Positions 1 through 5,029 of a stretch of 5,185 bases of DNA are shown here, piece after piece; positions within the stretch are counted from its first letter, which is position 1; each line of letters starts with the position of its first letter. The notes below the pieces were generated by a model. That model was not told the origin of the DNA and searched no databases. It saw only the letters and a list, made by a program, of their open reading frames with translations. The position numbers were made by a program, and so were the translations under genes. Origin of the DNA: an uncultured Johnsonella sp. (lineage in GTDB: Bacteria; Bacillota; Clostridia; Lachnospirales; Lachnospiraceae); the NCBI GenBank assembly GCA_900766185.1, contig CAAFUL010000098.1:1-5185 (forward strand). The letters are read 5' to 3'.

Positions 1-78
1 GCTTCCTGCTTCGCTGACCTCGCAACCTCCTATCTCCACAGGCGTTAATTCGGGCAGTCCCTGCCCTATTGTTTTTTC
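1..78 (-). pseudogene. tnpB: C-terminal remnant of an IS200/IS605-type TnpB protein (runs off the left edge)
   Basis: Read on the minus strand, the frame opens after a stop at 79-81 and stays open to the window edge. It contains GQGLPELTPVEIGG and then EAGS. From memory of the family, a G-x-G-L-P...TPVE...EAGS block is typical of the C-terminal tail of many TnpB (OrfB) proteins, after the zinc finger and last RuvC motif. TnpB is the RNA-guided nuclease of IS200/IS605 elements. No start codon, zinc finger or RuvC motif lies upstream: the frame is blocked by a stop, then a hairpin, then the gdhA 3' end. Only the last few dozen codons can therefore remain, and the natural stop would lie left of the window. 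Base composition is more GC-rich than the neighbouring intergenic DNA, which fits a transferred piece. The family call rests on a short motif match. Confidence 0.55.
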
Positions 79-83
79 TTATA

Positions 84-123
84 CTACCTTAACCCACCGT
101 CTAAAGCCGGTGGGTTAAGGTAG
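84..123. repeat. Perfect 16-bp inverted repeat (hairpin), likely IS200/IS605-related end
   Basis: The arms are CTACCTTAACCCACCG (84-99) and its exact reverse complement (108-123), around an 8-base loop TCTAAAGC. No U-tract follows it on either strand: on the gdhA strand it is followed by an A-rich stretch, and on the plus strand by CATTATTTC. It is therefore a poor match to an intrinsic terminator. A CTTTAG-type loop in a GC-rich stem resembles the subterminal hairpins of IS200/IS605 family elements (recollection, not a search). It lies next to a TnpB-like fragment, which supports that reading. It could still stop or stabilise the gdhA transcript, whose stop codon is 28 bases away. Confidence 0.6.
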
Positions 124-151
124 CATTATTTCAAATAATCATGTATAAATC

Positions 152-1486
152 TTACACTATGCCCTGTGATATCATTGCCTGTGCGACTTTTTCAAAACCT
201 GCTATGTTGGCTCCGGCAACATAATCGCCTGCAACTTTGTATTTCTTAGCTGCATCATCAACCTTTTTAAATATGTCCTTCATTATAACCTGAAGCCTTG
301 AGTCCACATCTTCAAAAGTCCATGAAAGCCTCATGGCGTTTTGGCTTTGCTCAAGTCCTGAGACAGCAACTCCTCCGGCATTGGATGCTTTTCCCGGAAT
401 AAAAAGTACCTTGTGTTTTTGTAAATAATGTGTGGCTTCAAGAGTAGTAGGCATATTTGCCCCTTCAGCTACGGCAAAACAACCGTTCTCTACCAAGGCT
501 TTTGCCCCTTCAAGCTCAAGTTCGTTTTGAGTAGCACAGGGAAGGTAGATATCACACTTGATATTCCAGATTCCCTTTCCTTCATAATAGCTTGAACCGT
601 TGACTCTGTCAACATATTCTTTAATACGCCCACGCTTAACTTCTTTAATATCCTTAACTATATCAAGGTTTATGCCGTTAGGATCGTGTATATAGCCGTT
701 GGAGTCGTTAAGAGCTACAACCTTTGCGCCAAGTTCTATAGCCTTTTGCGCCGCATATATAGCTACATTACCGGAACCGCTAATTACTACTGTTTTACCT
801 GCCACTTCTTTATTATTAGCCTTGCACATTTCTGCAAGTATATATACAAGACCGTAGCCTGTAGCCTCGGTTCTTGCAAGAGAACCGCCGAAAGGTATGC
901 CCTTGCCGGTAAACACACCTTCAAAAGAAGTGCTCAGCCTTTTATACTGTCCGAACATATATCCGACTTCTCTGCCACCTACACCTATATCGCCTGCAGG
1001 TACATCAATGTCCTTGCCTATGTACTTGTATAATTCACTGATGAAACTTTGGCAAAAAGCCATGATTTCCCTGTCCGACTTACCCTTAGGATCGAAGTTG
1101 GCACCGCCTTTACCTCCGCCCATAGGAAGTCCGGTAAGAGAGTTTTTAAAAGTTTGTTCAAATCCTAAGAATTTAAGTATTGATCTGTTTACACTCTTAT
1201 GGAATCTGATACCGCCTTTGTAAGCTCCTATAGCATTATTGAACTGTACTCTATAACCTCTGTTGATATGTACTATTCCATTATCGTCTACCCATGGCAC
1301 CCTAAAAGAGATGGTTCTGTCAGGCTCTACCATACGCTCCAGTAAAGCATTCTTACGATATAAGTCTTCATGTTCACTTACGATCGGCTCTAATGATTCC
1401 AAAACTTCCTCTACTGCCTGATGAAATTCAGGCTCATTTGGATTAGTTGTTATTACCTTGTCTAAAACTTCATTAATATAAGACAT
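152..1486 (-). CDS. gdhA: Glutamate dehydrogenase, hexameric small type, probably NADP-specific
   Basis: This cytoplasmic enzyme interconverts 2-oxoglutarate plus ammonium and glutamate using a nicotinamide cofactor, joining nitrogen assimilation to central carbon metabolism. The 444-residue product matches the usual 445-450 residues of bacterial hexameric enzymes. The N-terminal half carries the substrate domain: K90 in AYKGGIRFH, K114 in TFKNSLTG, catalytic K126 in PMGGGKGG and D166 in VPAGDIGVGG. ARTEATGYG follows at about 204-212. The Rossmann domain has GSGNVA (237-242) and a polar ALNDSNG. These resemble NADP-type enzymes such as E. coli GdhA more than the GFGNVA of the NAD-type Clostridium symbiosum enzyme, so NADP preference is inferred. 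LEQSQNAMRLSW (378-389) closes the glutamate pocket. An in-frame ATG at 1501 would add five residues (MEGIS), but those codons overlap the ribosome binding site, so the ATG at 1484-1486 is preferred. The gene appears intact and monocistronic. Confidence 0.97.
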   Translation of the reverse strand: MSYINEVLDKVITTNPNEPEFHQAVEEVLESLEPIVSEHEDLYRKNALLERMVEPDRTISFRVPWVDDNGIVHINRGYRVQFNNAIGAYKGGIRFHKSVNRSILKFLGFEQTFKNSLTGLPMGGGKGGANFDPKGKSDREIMAFCQSFISELYKYIGKDIDVPAGDIGVGGREVGYMFGQYKRLSTSFEGVFTGKGIPFGGSLARTEATGYGLVYILAEMCKANNKEVAGKTVVISGSGNVAIYAAQKAIELGAKVVALNDSNGYIHDPNGINLDIVKDIKEVKRGRIKEYVDRVNGSSYYEGKGIWNIKCDIYLPCATQNELELEGAKALVENGCFAVAEGANMPTTLEATHYLQKHKVLFIPGKASNAGGVAVSGLEQSQNAMRLSWTFEDVDSRLQVIMKDIFKKVDDAAKKYKVAGDYVAGANIAGFEKVAQAMISQGIV

Positions 1487-1492
1487 AGATAT

Positions 1493-1499
1493 CCCCTCC
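1493..1499 (-). promoter_or_regulatory. Ribosome binding site fixing the gdhA start
   Basis: GGAGGGG on the minus strand lies six bases before the ATG at 1484-1486. It falls inside the codons that a start at 1501 would translate, and no comparable site precedes 1501. This decides for the shorter 444-residue product. Confidence 0.85.
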
Positions 1500-1518
1500 A
1501 TATTGAATTTTAGATTAG

Positions 1519-1547
1519 AGTATAGGCGTATTTTTTTGCAAAGTCAA
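1519..1547 (-). promoter_or_regulatory. gdhA promoter
   Basis: On the minus strand, TTGACT (1542-1547) and TATACT (1519-1524) are separated by exactly 17 bases. Each hexamer matches the sigma-A consensus at five of six positions. Transcription would begin near 1512, giving a leader of about 25 bases with no room for a riboswitch. Confidence 0.85.
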
Positions 1548-1563
1548 TAAAAAAATATAGTTA

Positions 1564-1581
1564 TCTGTATAATTATACAGA
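1564..1581. promoter_or_regulatory. 18-bp perfect palindrome between divergent promoters, candidate operator
   Basis: TCTGTATAATTATACAGA is its own reverse complement over all 18 bases. It lies between the -35 box of the gdhA promoter (16 bases away) and the -35 box of the rightward promoter (one base away). This position suits a dimeric regulator acting on one or both promoters. The regulator cannot be named. A MarR-, GntR- or TetR-type protein would be plausible from length and symmetry alone, and no regulator gene is in the window. Confidence 0.5.
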
Positions 1582-1582
1582 G

Positions 1583-1611
1583 TTTACCAAGTGTATTTTT
1601 TTTAGTATAAT
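1583..1611 (+). promoter_or_regulatory. Promoter of the nitroreductase-YitT-AlkD operon
   Basis: TTTACC (1583-1588) and a perfect TATAAT (1606-1611) are 17 bases apart. A T-rich spacer lies between them. Transcription would begin near 1618, leaving a leader of about 118 bases before the first gene. A TTGACA at 1629-1634 has no -10 box at the right distance and is not preferred. Confidence 0.75.
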
Positions 1612-1644
1612 TAAAGATAGTTAATCAATTGACATGAAAGAGTT

Positions 1645-1710
1645 GTGAGTGAAAGAAAAGAGGCATTGATGTACTTTGAATGTAGGAATAAAGGTACGGT
1701 AAAAAAGTAG
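1645..1710 (+). other. Possible short leader ORF upstream of the nitroreductase gene
   Basis: An ATG at 1669 opens a 13-codon frame (MYFECRNKGTVKK) ending in TAG at 1708-1710. AGAGG ends six bases before that ATG and could be a weak ribosome binding site. An in-frame GTG at 1645 would extend it to 21 codons, but without a good site. The ORF lies wholly inside the predicted leader of the operon and ends 25 bases before the ATG of the next gene. No attenuator hairpin with a U-tract is visible after it, so it may be chance. Confidence 0.15.
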
Positions 1711-1735
1711 GTAGAACTAATCAGGAGGTGGAATT

Positions 1736-2395
1736 ATGACATTAAAAGAAGCTATGTGGCAAAGACATACTGTCAGAAAGTATGAAGACAGAGCTATAAG
1801 TATTGAACATACTCAGTTGCTTGAAGAGCGTATTAATGAAAATAATCAAAAATACGGACTTAAGTTGAAATTAATACTGAATAATAAGCTTGCGTTAAAT
1901 ACTTTTATTAAGCTGTTCTTATCAAGAGGTGTAAGCAACTATATTGTACTTGCAGCACAAGATATCAATAACAGTGTGGAAAAGTTGGGCTACTGCGGAG
2001 CTGATATAATGCTTTATGCTCAAACTTTGGGACTTAACACATGGTGGGTAGGAGGAACATTCAGCAGAAAGAATGTTGAAAAGGTAGCAGGTACATCGGA
2101 TATGATAGGAATTATTGCAATAGGTTACGGTATCTGGCAGGGACAGGCTCACAAATCAAAGACAGCAGAAGAAGTAAGTGAGTATAAGGGAGAGACTCCA
2201 AACTGGTTTAATGAAGGAGTAAAAGCGGCTTTACTTGCACCCACTGCACTTAACAGACAGGCTTTTCATATAGATGGAGAAGGAAACAAAGTACACATAA
2301 GCTATGATAAGGGTATGTGTAACAAAGAAAGTCTTGGTATTGTAAAGTATCACTTTGAGCTTGGAGCAGGCAGTGATAATTTTGAATGGAATTAG
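1736..2395 (+). CDS. Nitroreductase family protein (TM1586-type, FMN-dependent)
   Basis: A 219-residue putative flavoprotein of the nitroreductase superfamily, of the duplicated-looking type represented by Thermotoga TM1586. Such proteins bind FMN and reduce nitro compounds, quinones or similar acceptors with NAD(P)H; the true substrate here is unknown. The N-terminus has the flavin-contacting pattern WQRHTVRKYEDR (8-19). Residues 85-109 contain LGYCGADIMLYAQTLGL then WWVGGTF, the helix-turn segment seen in the family. The second half carries LLAPTALNRQAFHI (166-179), matching the conserved APS-x-x-NRQ-type FMN site. There is no signal peptide or membrane segment, so it should be cytoplasmic. 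The start has a strong AGGAGGTG at 1723-1730. It is the first gene of a three-gene operon. Substrate specificity cannot be predicted from sequence. Confidence 0.88.
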   Translation: MTLKEAMWQRHTVRKYEDRAISIEHTQLLEERINENNQKYGLKLKLILNNKLALNTFIKLFLSRGVSNYIVLAAQDINNSVEKLGYCGADIMLYAQTLGLNTWWVGGTFSRKNVEKVAGTSDMIGIIAIGYGIWQGQAHKSKTAEEVSEYKGETPNWFNEGVKAALLAPTALNRQAFHIDGEGNKVHISYDKGMCNKESLGIVKYHFELGAGSDNFEWN

Positions 2396-2398
2396 TTC

Positions 2399-2405
2399 AA
2401 GGGGG
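2399..2405 (+). promoter_or_regulatory. Ribosome binding site supporting the GTG start at 2414
   Basis: AAGGGGG lies eight bases before GTG. A second weaker AGAGG directly abuts the start. No nearby ATG has a better site, so the GTG is chosen. Confidence 0.7.
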
Positions 2406-2413
2406 AAAGAGGT

Positions 2414-3256
2414 GTGAAAATCTTTAAGGAATATGCAATTCAAAGTGCAGCCATTGCTATAATTGCCTGTGCGGTATTTTTCTTTCTTATACCCAGCCAT
2501 ACTTCGGTAAGCAGTATAGCGGGTCTGGCGATTATTTTAGCAAACTTTATACCTTTGTCAGTTGCCACAATAGTGATGATATTCAACATGGCACTTTTAG
2601 TTTTGGCTTTATTTTTGTGTGGGAAGGATTTTTTTCTTAAGACCACCTATGCGTCAATACTGCTGCCGATTTTCCTATATGTGCTTGAGAGGATTTTTCC
2701 CAACTTCACTTCACTTACCAATGATCCTATACTTGATGTGAGTTGCCATATATTTCTGGTAAGCATAGGTCTTGCTATTTTATTTAATCGAAATGCTTCT
2801 TCAGGCGGTTTGGATATTATAGGAAAGATACTTAATAAGTACTTTAACCTTGATATAGGAAAGTCCATGTCTTTGGTAGGTATGTGTATAGCCCTGTCCT
2901 CAGCTTTCGTATATGACAGCAAAACCGTTGTCTTGAGTGTACTCGGAACATATCTTAACGGTATGGTACTTGATCACTTTATATTCGGACAGTCACTAAA
3001 GAGAAGGGTTTGCATAGTCTCCAAAAAGGAAGAAGAGGTTAGGAAGTTTATTGTAGAAAAGCTGCATAGCGGTGCTACTATTTATGAGGCAATAGGGGCA
3101 TATAAAATGGAAGTAAGAAGAGAAATAATTACCATAGTGGATAAAAGCGAATATCAAAAGCTTATAACATTTTTAAAGAAAACCGATCCGGAAGCTTTTA
3201 TAACTATATATAAGGTAAGCGATATACATTACATACCTAAGGCACAAAAATACTAA
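2414..3256 (+). CDS. YitT family membrane protein (DUF161 plus DUF2179)
   Basis: A 280-residue integral membrane protein with the classic YitT layout. Hydrophobic segments lie at about 8-26, 33-68 (probably two), 77-92, 108-124 and 151-190, with no cleavable signal. The internal NASSGGLDIIGKILNKYF (127-144) is the conserved loop of the family. After the basic KRR at 196-198 the chain becomes a soluble, presumably cytoplasmic DUF2179 domain (about 199-274), with GATIYEAIGAY and the characteristic DPEAFITIY (258-266). YitT proteins are very common and multicopy in Firmicutes; their biochemical role is not established, and transport or sensing of a small ligand by the C-terminal domain is only a guess. 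It starts with GTG, 18 bases after the nitroreductase stop, so the two are almost certainly co-transcribed and perhaps translationally coupled. Length is normal and no damage is seen. Confidence 0.92.
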   Translation: MKIFKEYAIQSAAIAIIACAVFFFLIPSHTSVSSIAGLAIILANFIPLSVATIVMIFNMALLVLALFLCGKDFFLKTTYASILLPIFLYVLERIFPNFTSLTNDPILDVSCHIFLVSIGLAILFNRNASSGGLDIIGKILNKYFNLDIGKSMSLVGMCIALSSAFVYDSKTVVLSVLGTYLNGMVLDHFIFGQSLKRRVCIVSKKEEEVRKFIVEKLHSGATIYEAIGAYKMEVRREIITIVDKSEYQKLITFLKKTDPEAFITIYKVSDIHYIPKAQKY

Positions 3257-3262
3257 CAAATC

Positions 3263-3270
3263 AAGGGGAG
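3263..3270 (+). promoter_or_regulatory. Ribosome binding site supporting the TTG start at 3278
   Basis: AAGGGGAG ends seven bases before TTG. The protein that follows aligns naturally with the N-terminus of AlkD-like proteins, and the next in-frame ATG is 67 codons on (M68), inside conserved sequence. TTG is therefore the start. Confidence 0.75.
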
Positions 3271-3277
3271 TAAAAGT

Positions 3278-3955
3278 TTGGATATACAAAAAAGATTATT
3301 TGAATTAGAGGATAAAGACTATGCCGCCTTTCAAAGTAAGTTAGTGCCCAATATTGACAGTAAGCTTATTATAGGGGTGCGTGTACCTGTGCTCAGGAAG
3401 TTTGCAAAAGAGCTTAAAAAAAAGCAAAGTTGTGAAGACTTTTTAAAGAAACTGCCTCATAAGTACTATGATGAAAATATGTTGCACGGGATTCTTATTT
3501 CCGAGATGAAAGATTATATAGGCTGTATAGAAAGGTTGAATCAGTTTTTACCTTATATAGACAATTGGGCGGTTTGTGATATACTGTCTCCTAAGATTTT
3601 TAAGAAAAATAAGGATACACTTTTAGAAGAAATCTATACATGGTCAAAGTCTAAAGAAACTTATACTTGCAGGTTCGGCATAGGTATGCTTATGAGTCAC
3701 TTTTTAGATGAAGACTTTGATAAAGAGTACTTAAAACTGCCTGCCGGTATCAAATCAGAAGAGTATTATGTAAATATGATGCTTGCATGGTTTTTTGCTA
3801 CTGCTTTGGCAAAGCAGTGGGAGTCTACACTGACCCTTTTTGAAGAAAAAAAGCTTGATGTTTGGGTGCATAATAAGAGCATACAAAAAGCCGGGGAAAG
3901 TTATAGGATAGATAAAAAAAGAAAGGACTACCTTCTAAGTCTTAAAAGAAAGTAA
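3278..3955 (+). CDS. AlkD-like DNA alkylation repair protein (HEAT-repeat glycosylase family)
   Basis: A 225-residue all-helical protein of the AlkD family (COG4912). Members such as Bacillus cereus AlkD excise 3- and 7-alkylpurines, wrapping DNA in a concave HEAT-like surface without flipping the base. The family N-terminal block IGVRVPVLRKFAKEL (32-46) is present. All four residues usually cited for the B. cereus active site have counterparts: W97 and D101 in IDNWAVCD (like W109 and D113), R132 in YTCRFGIGML (like R148) and W171 in MLAWFFA (like W187). The correspondence was made by eye. An active enzyme is therefore likely. The C-terminus is lysine- and arginine-rich (SIQKAGESYRIDKKRK), fitting DNA contact. 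It is the last gene of the operon, starts with TTG 21 bases after the yitT-like stop, and is followed at 12 bases by a terminator hairpin. The nitroreductase upstream hints at a shared role against reactive chemicals. Confidence 0.93.
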   Translation: MDIQKRLFELEDKDYAAFQSKLVPNIDSKLIIGVRVPVLRKFAKELKKKQSCEDFLKKLPHKYYDENMLHGILISEMKDYIGCIERLNQFLPYIDNWAVCDILSPKIFKKNKDTLLEEIYTWSKSKETYTCRFGIGMLMSHFLDEDFDKEYLKLPAGIKSEEYYVNMMLAWFFATALAKQWESTLTLFEEKKLDVWVHNKSIQKAGESYRIDKKRKDYLLSLKRK

Positions 3956-3966
3956 ATATTAAATAT

Positions 3967-3993
3967 AAAACCACCCGAAAGACGGGTGGTTTT
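3967..3993. terminator. Bidirectional intrinsic terminator between converging genes
   Basis: The stem AAAACCACCCG (3967-3977) and CGGGTGGTTTT (3983-3993) pairs over 11 bp around the loop AAAGA. On the plus strand the T-run is the 3' arm end followed by GACTTTATC. On the minus strand the arm runs into TTTTATATTTAATATTTA, a good U-rich tail. It lies 11 bases after the AlkD-like stop and 14 bases after the stop of the converging Tic20-like gene, so it can serve both. Confidence 0.88.
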
Positions 3994-4007
3994 GACTTTA
4001 TCATAAA

Positions 4008-4355
4008 CTACTTGATAATTTGAATTGATCCTATAACAGGTAACGGTGTTTTAAGCCCTTTTGATACATTTATCATTCCTATGATAGATACAATCAAAAA
4101 TAAAAGGTATACAATCCATGAAATGAATGATATTGCAATAGATAAAAACCATGATACCGGATTGGTTATATCAATAAAAATAACGAAACTGAGTATGTTC
4201 AATACAACTGCTCCAATAATTTCAAAGATAAATAAATTCAATCCCTGCTTTGCATGAAACTGAACAAACTCATCATCCTTTTCTGTCATAAATGGAATAA
4301 GTGCTAATATGCCCAGATAAGAAAGATAAGTTATTCCTTTGTTATTTGTACCCAT
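4008..4355 (-). CDS. Small Tic20-like/DUF4870 membrane protein (paralogue 1)
   Basis: A 115-residue membrane protein of the DUF4870 (Tic20-like) family. A hydrophobic N-terminal segment with YLSYLGILALIPF (10-22) leads into the family signature KDDEFVQFHAKQGL (26-39). Long hydrophobic stretches follow at about 40-62 and 66-97, then a terminal GLKTPLPVIG motif (100-109). The name comes from distant similarity to the chloroplast import component Tic20; no import function is shown for the bacterial proteins and the role is unknown. AAGGAGG at 4364-4370, eight bases before the ATG, supports the start. The neighbouring gene at 4556-4963 is a clear paralogue with the same three blocks, so a tandem duplication is likely. 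This copy is 20 residues shorter, mostly because the middle loop and second helix region is shorter. Confidence 0.87.
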   Translation of the reverse strand: MGTNNKGITYLSYLGILALIPFMTEKDDEFVQFHAKQGLNLFIFEIIGAVVLNILSFVIFIDITNPVSWFLSIAISFISWIVYLLFLIVSIIGMINVSKGLKTPLPVIGSIQIIK

Positions 4356-4555
4356 AAAAAAATCCTCCTTTATATTTTCTAACTAATACAGAGTGATATT
4401 ATAATAGATAGATTAAAAATTAGCAATAATATGTTTATATATTTGAAAAAATTTTAACAAATGTAAAAAAATATTAAGGTTAATGTTAAAAAAGACAGAT
4501 AATATATTTTTCTATAATATAAAAAGATTCTCTGTATTAAAAAAGCTTACAGTTA
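4356..4555. other. AT-rich gap between the two Tic20-like paralogues
   Basis: No coding frame of note was found. The gap holds the promoter and ribosome binding site of paralogue 1. It also has a 10-bp inverted repeat, TAATACAGAG (4384-4393) and CTCTGTATTA (4530-4539), and a looser 8-bp pair, TTTTAACA (4452-4459) and TGTTAAAA (4484-4491). No convincing terminator follows paralogue 2, so read-through into paralogue 1 is possible. Confidence 0.5.
4398..4426 (-). promoter_or_regulatory. Promoter of Tic20-like paralogue 1
   Basis: On the minus strand, TTGCTA (4421-4426) and a perfect TATAAT (4398-4403) are 17 bases apart. Transcription would begin near 4391, a leader of about 36 bases. Paralogue 1 can thus be expressed independently of paralogue 2. 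Confidence 0.72.
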
Positions 4556-4963
4556 CTATATAAAAGGCTTAGCTGATAACTTTTTGCCAATAATAGGCAG
4601 AGGCGTTGCAAGACCTCGACACGCATTTACAATTCCTAAAATACAAAGAACTAAAAATATTATACCTATACTAGTTGATATAATACCCAAAATGGCAACT
4701 ATGACAAATCCTACTGCAAATACAATCTGTATATATTCTTCTATATATTGATAAAACATAGCTCCCAAAAACAAGCCGGACATAGCAAAAACGATATAAA
4801 CAACACGAACTACCGATAAAATAATAATCCCGAAAATAGTTAATTTTGCTCCTTGACGCACATGAAACTGGACAAATTCATCATCTCTTGCTGCAATCAA
4901 AGGAATAAGAATAAGTATGCCAAGATAAGAAAGGCAGGCAAGTACTTTGCTTTTTGTAGTCAT
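4556..4963 (-). CDS. Small Tic20-like/DUF4870 membrane protein (paralogue 2)
   Basis: A 135-residue membrane protein sharing its ends with paralogue 1. CLSYLGILILIPL (10-22) and RDDEFVQFHVRQG (26-38) lie near the N-terminus, and GLATPLPIIG (117-126) near the C-terminus. Between them are hydrophobic stretches at about 41-69 and 77-114, separated by a short polar YQYIEEY. Two or three transmembrane helices beyond the first are expected. The tail after PLPIIG is longer and basic (KKLSAKPFI), unlike the copy at 4008-4355. The function is unknown, as for the family. AAAGGAGG (4968-4975) precedes the ATG with only four bases between them, a slightly tight spacing. It has its own promoter and no obvious terminator after it. 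The middle has diverged far more than the ends, so the duplication is probably not recent. Confidence 0.87.
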   Translation of the reverse strand: MTTKSKVLACLSYLGILILIPLIAARDDEFVQFHVRQGAKLTIFGIIILSVVRVVYIVFAMSGLFLGAMFYQYIEEYIQIVFAVGFVIVAILGIISTSIGIIFLVLCILGIVNACRGLATPLPIIGKKLSAKPFI

Positions 4964-5000
4964 AAAACCTCCTTTATGTTAAGTCTCCTTAGATAAACTG

Positions 5001-5029
5001 ATTATAGTATGTAAGATGAAAATTAACAA
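5001..5029 (-). promoter_or_regulatory. Promoter of Tic20-like paralogue 2
   Basis: On the minus strand, TTGTTA (5024-5029) and a perfect TATAAT (5001-5006) are 17 bases apart. The architecture is the same as that of paralogue 1. Transcription would begin near 4994, giving a leader of about 31 bases that also contains an extra AAGGAGA upstream of the main ribosome binding site. Confidence 0.72.

Noticed and set aside
84..123. The left-edge hairpin as a CRISPR repeat or an ordinary intrinsic terminator
   Set aside because: Only one copy is present, so there is no array, and neither strand has a U-tract after the stem.
686..1223. Two plus-strand open frames (686-1033 and 897-1223) opposite gdhA
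   Set aside because: They lie wholly within the strongly conserved gdhA coding sequence, overlap each other, lack ribosome binding sites and give low-complexity, unrecognisable proteins.
1487..1501. Upstream ATG of gdhA at 1499-1501
   Set aside because: The extra codons (MEGIS) coincide with the GGAGGGG ribosome binding site of the ATG at 1484-1486, and no site precedes the longer start.
1629..1634. TTGACA as the -35 box of the nitroreductase operon
   Set aside because: The sequence 16-18 bases downstream is AAAGAAAAG-like with no -10 box, while TTTACC-N17-TATAAT just upstream is a complete promoter.
1922..2922. Four minus-strand open frames opposite the nitroreductase and YitT-like genes (1922-2152, 2231-2500, 2440-2646, 2647-2922)
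   Set aside because: Each is the mirror of a well-supported plus-strand gene, has no credible start signal and shows no family motif.
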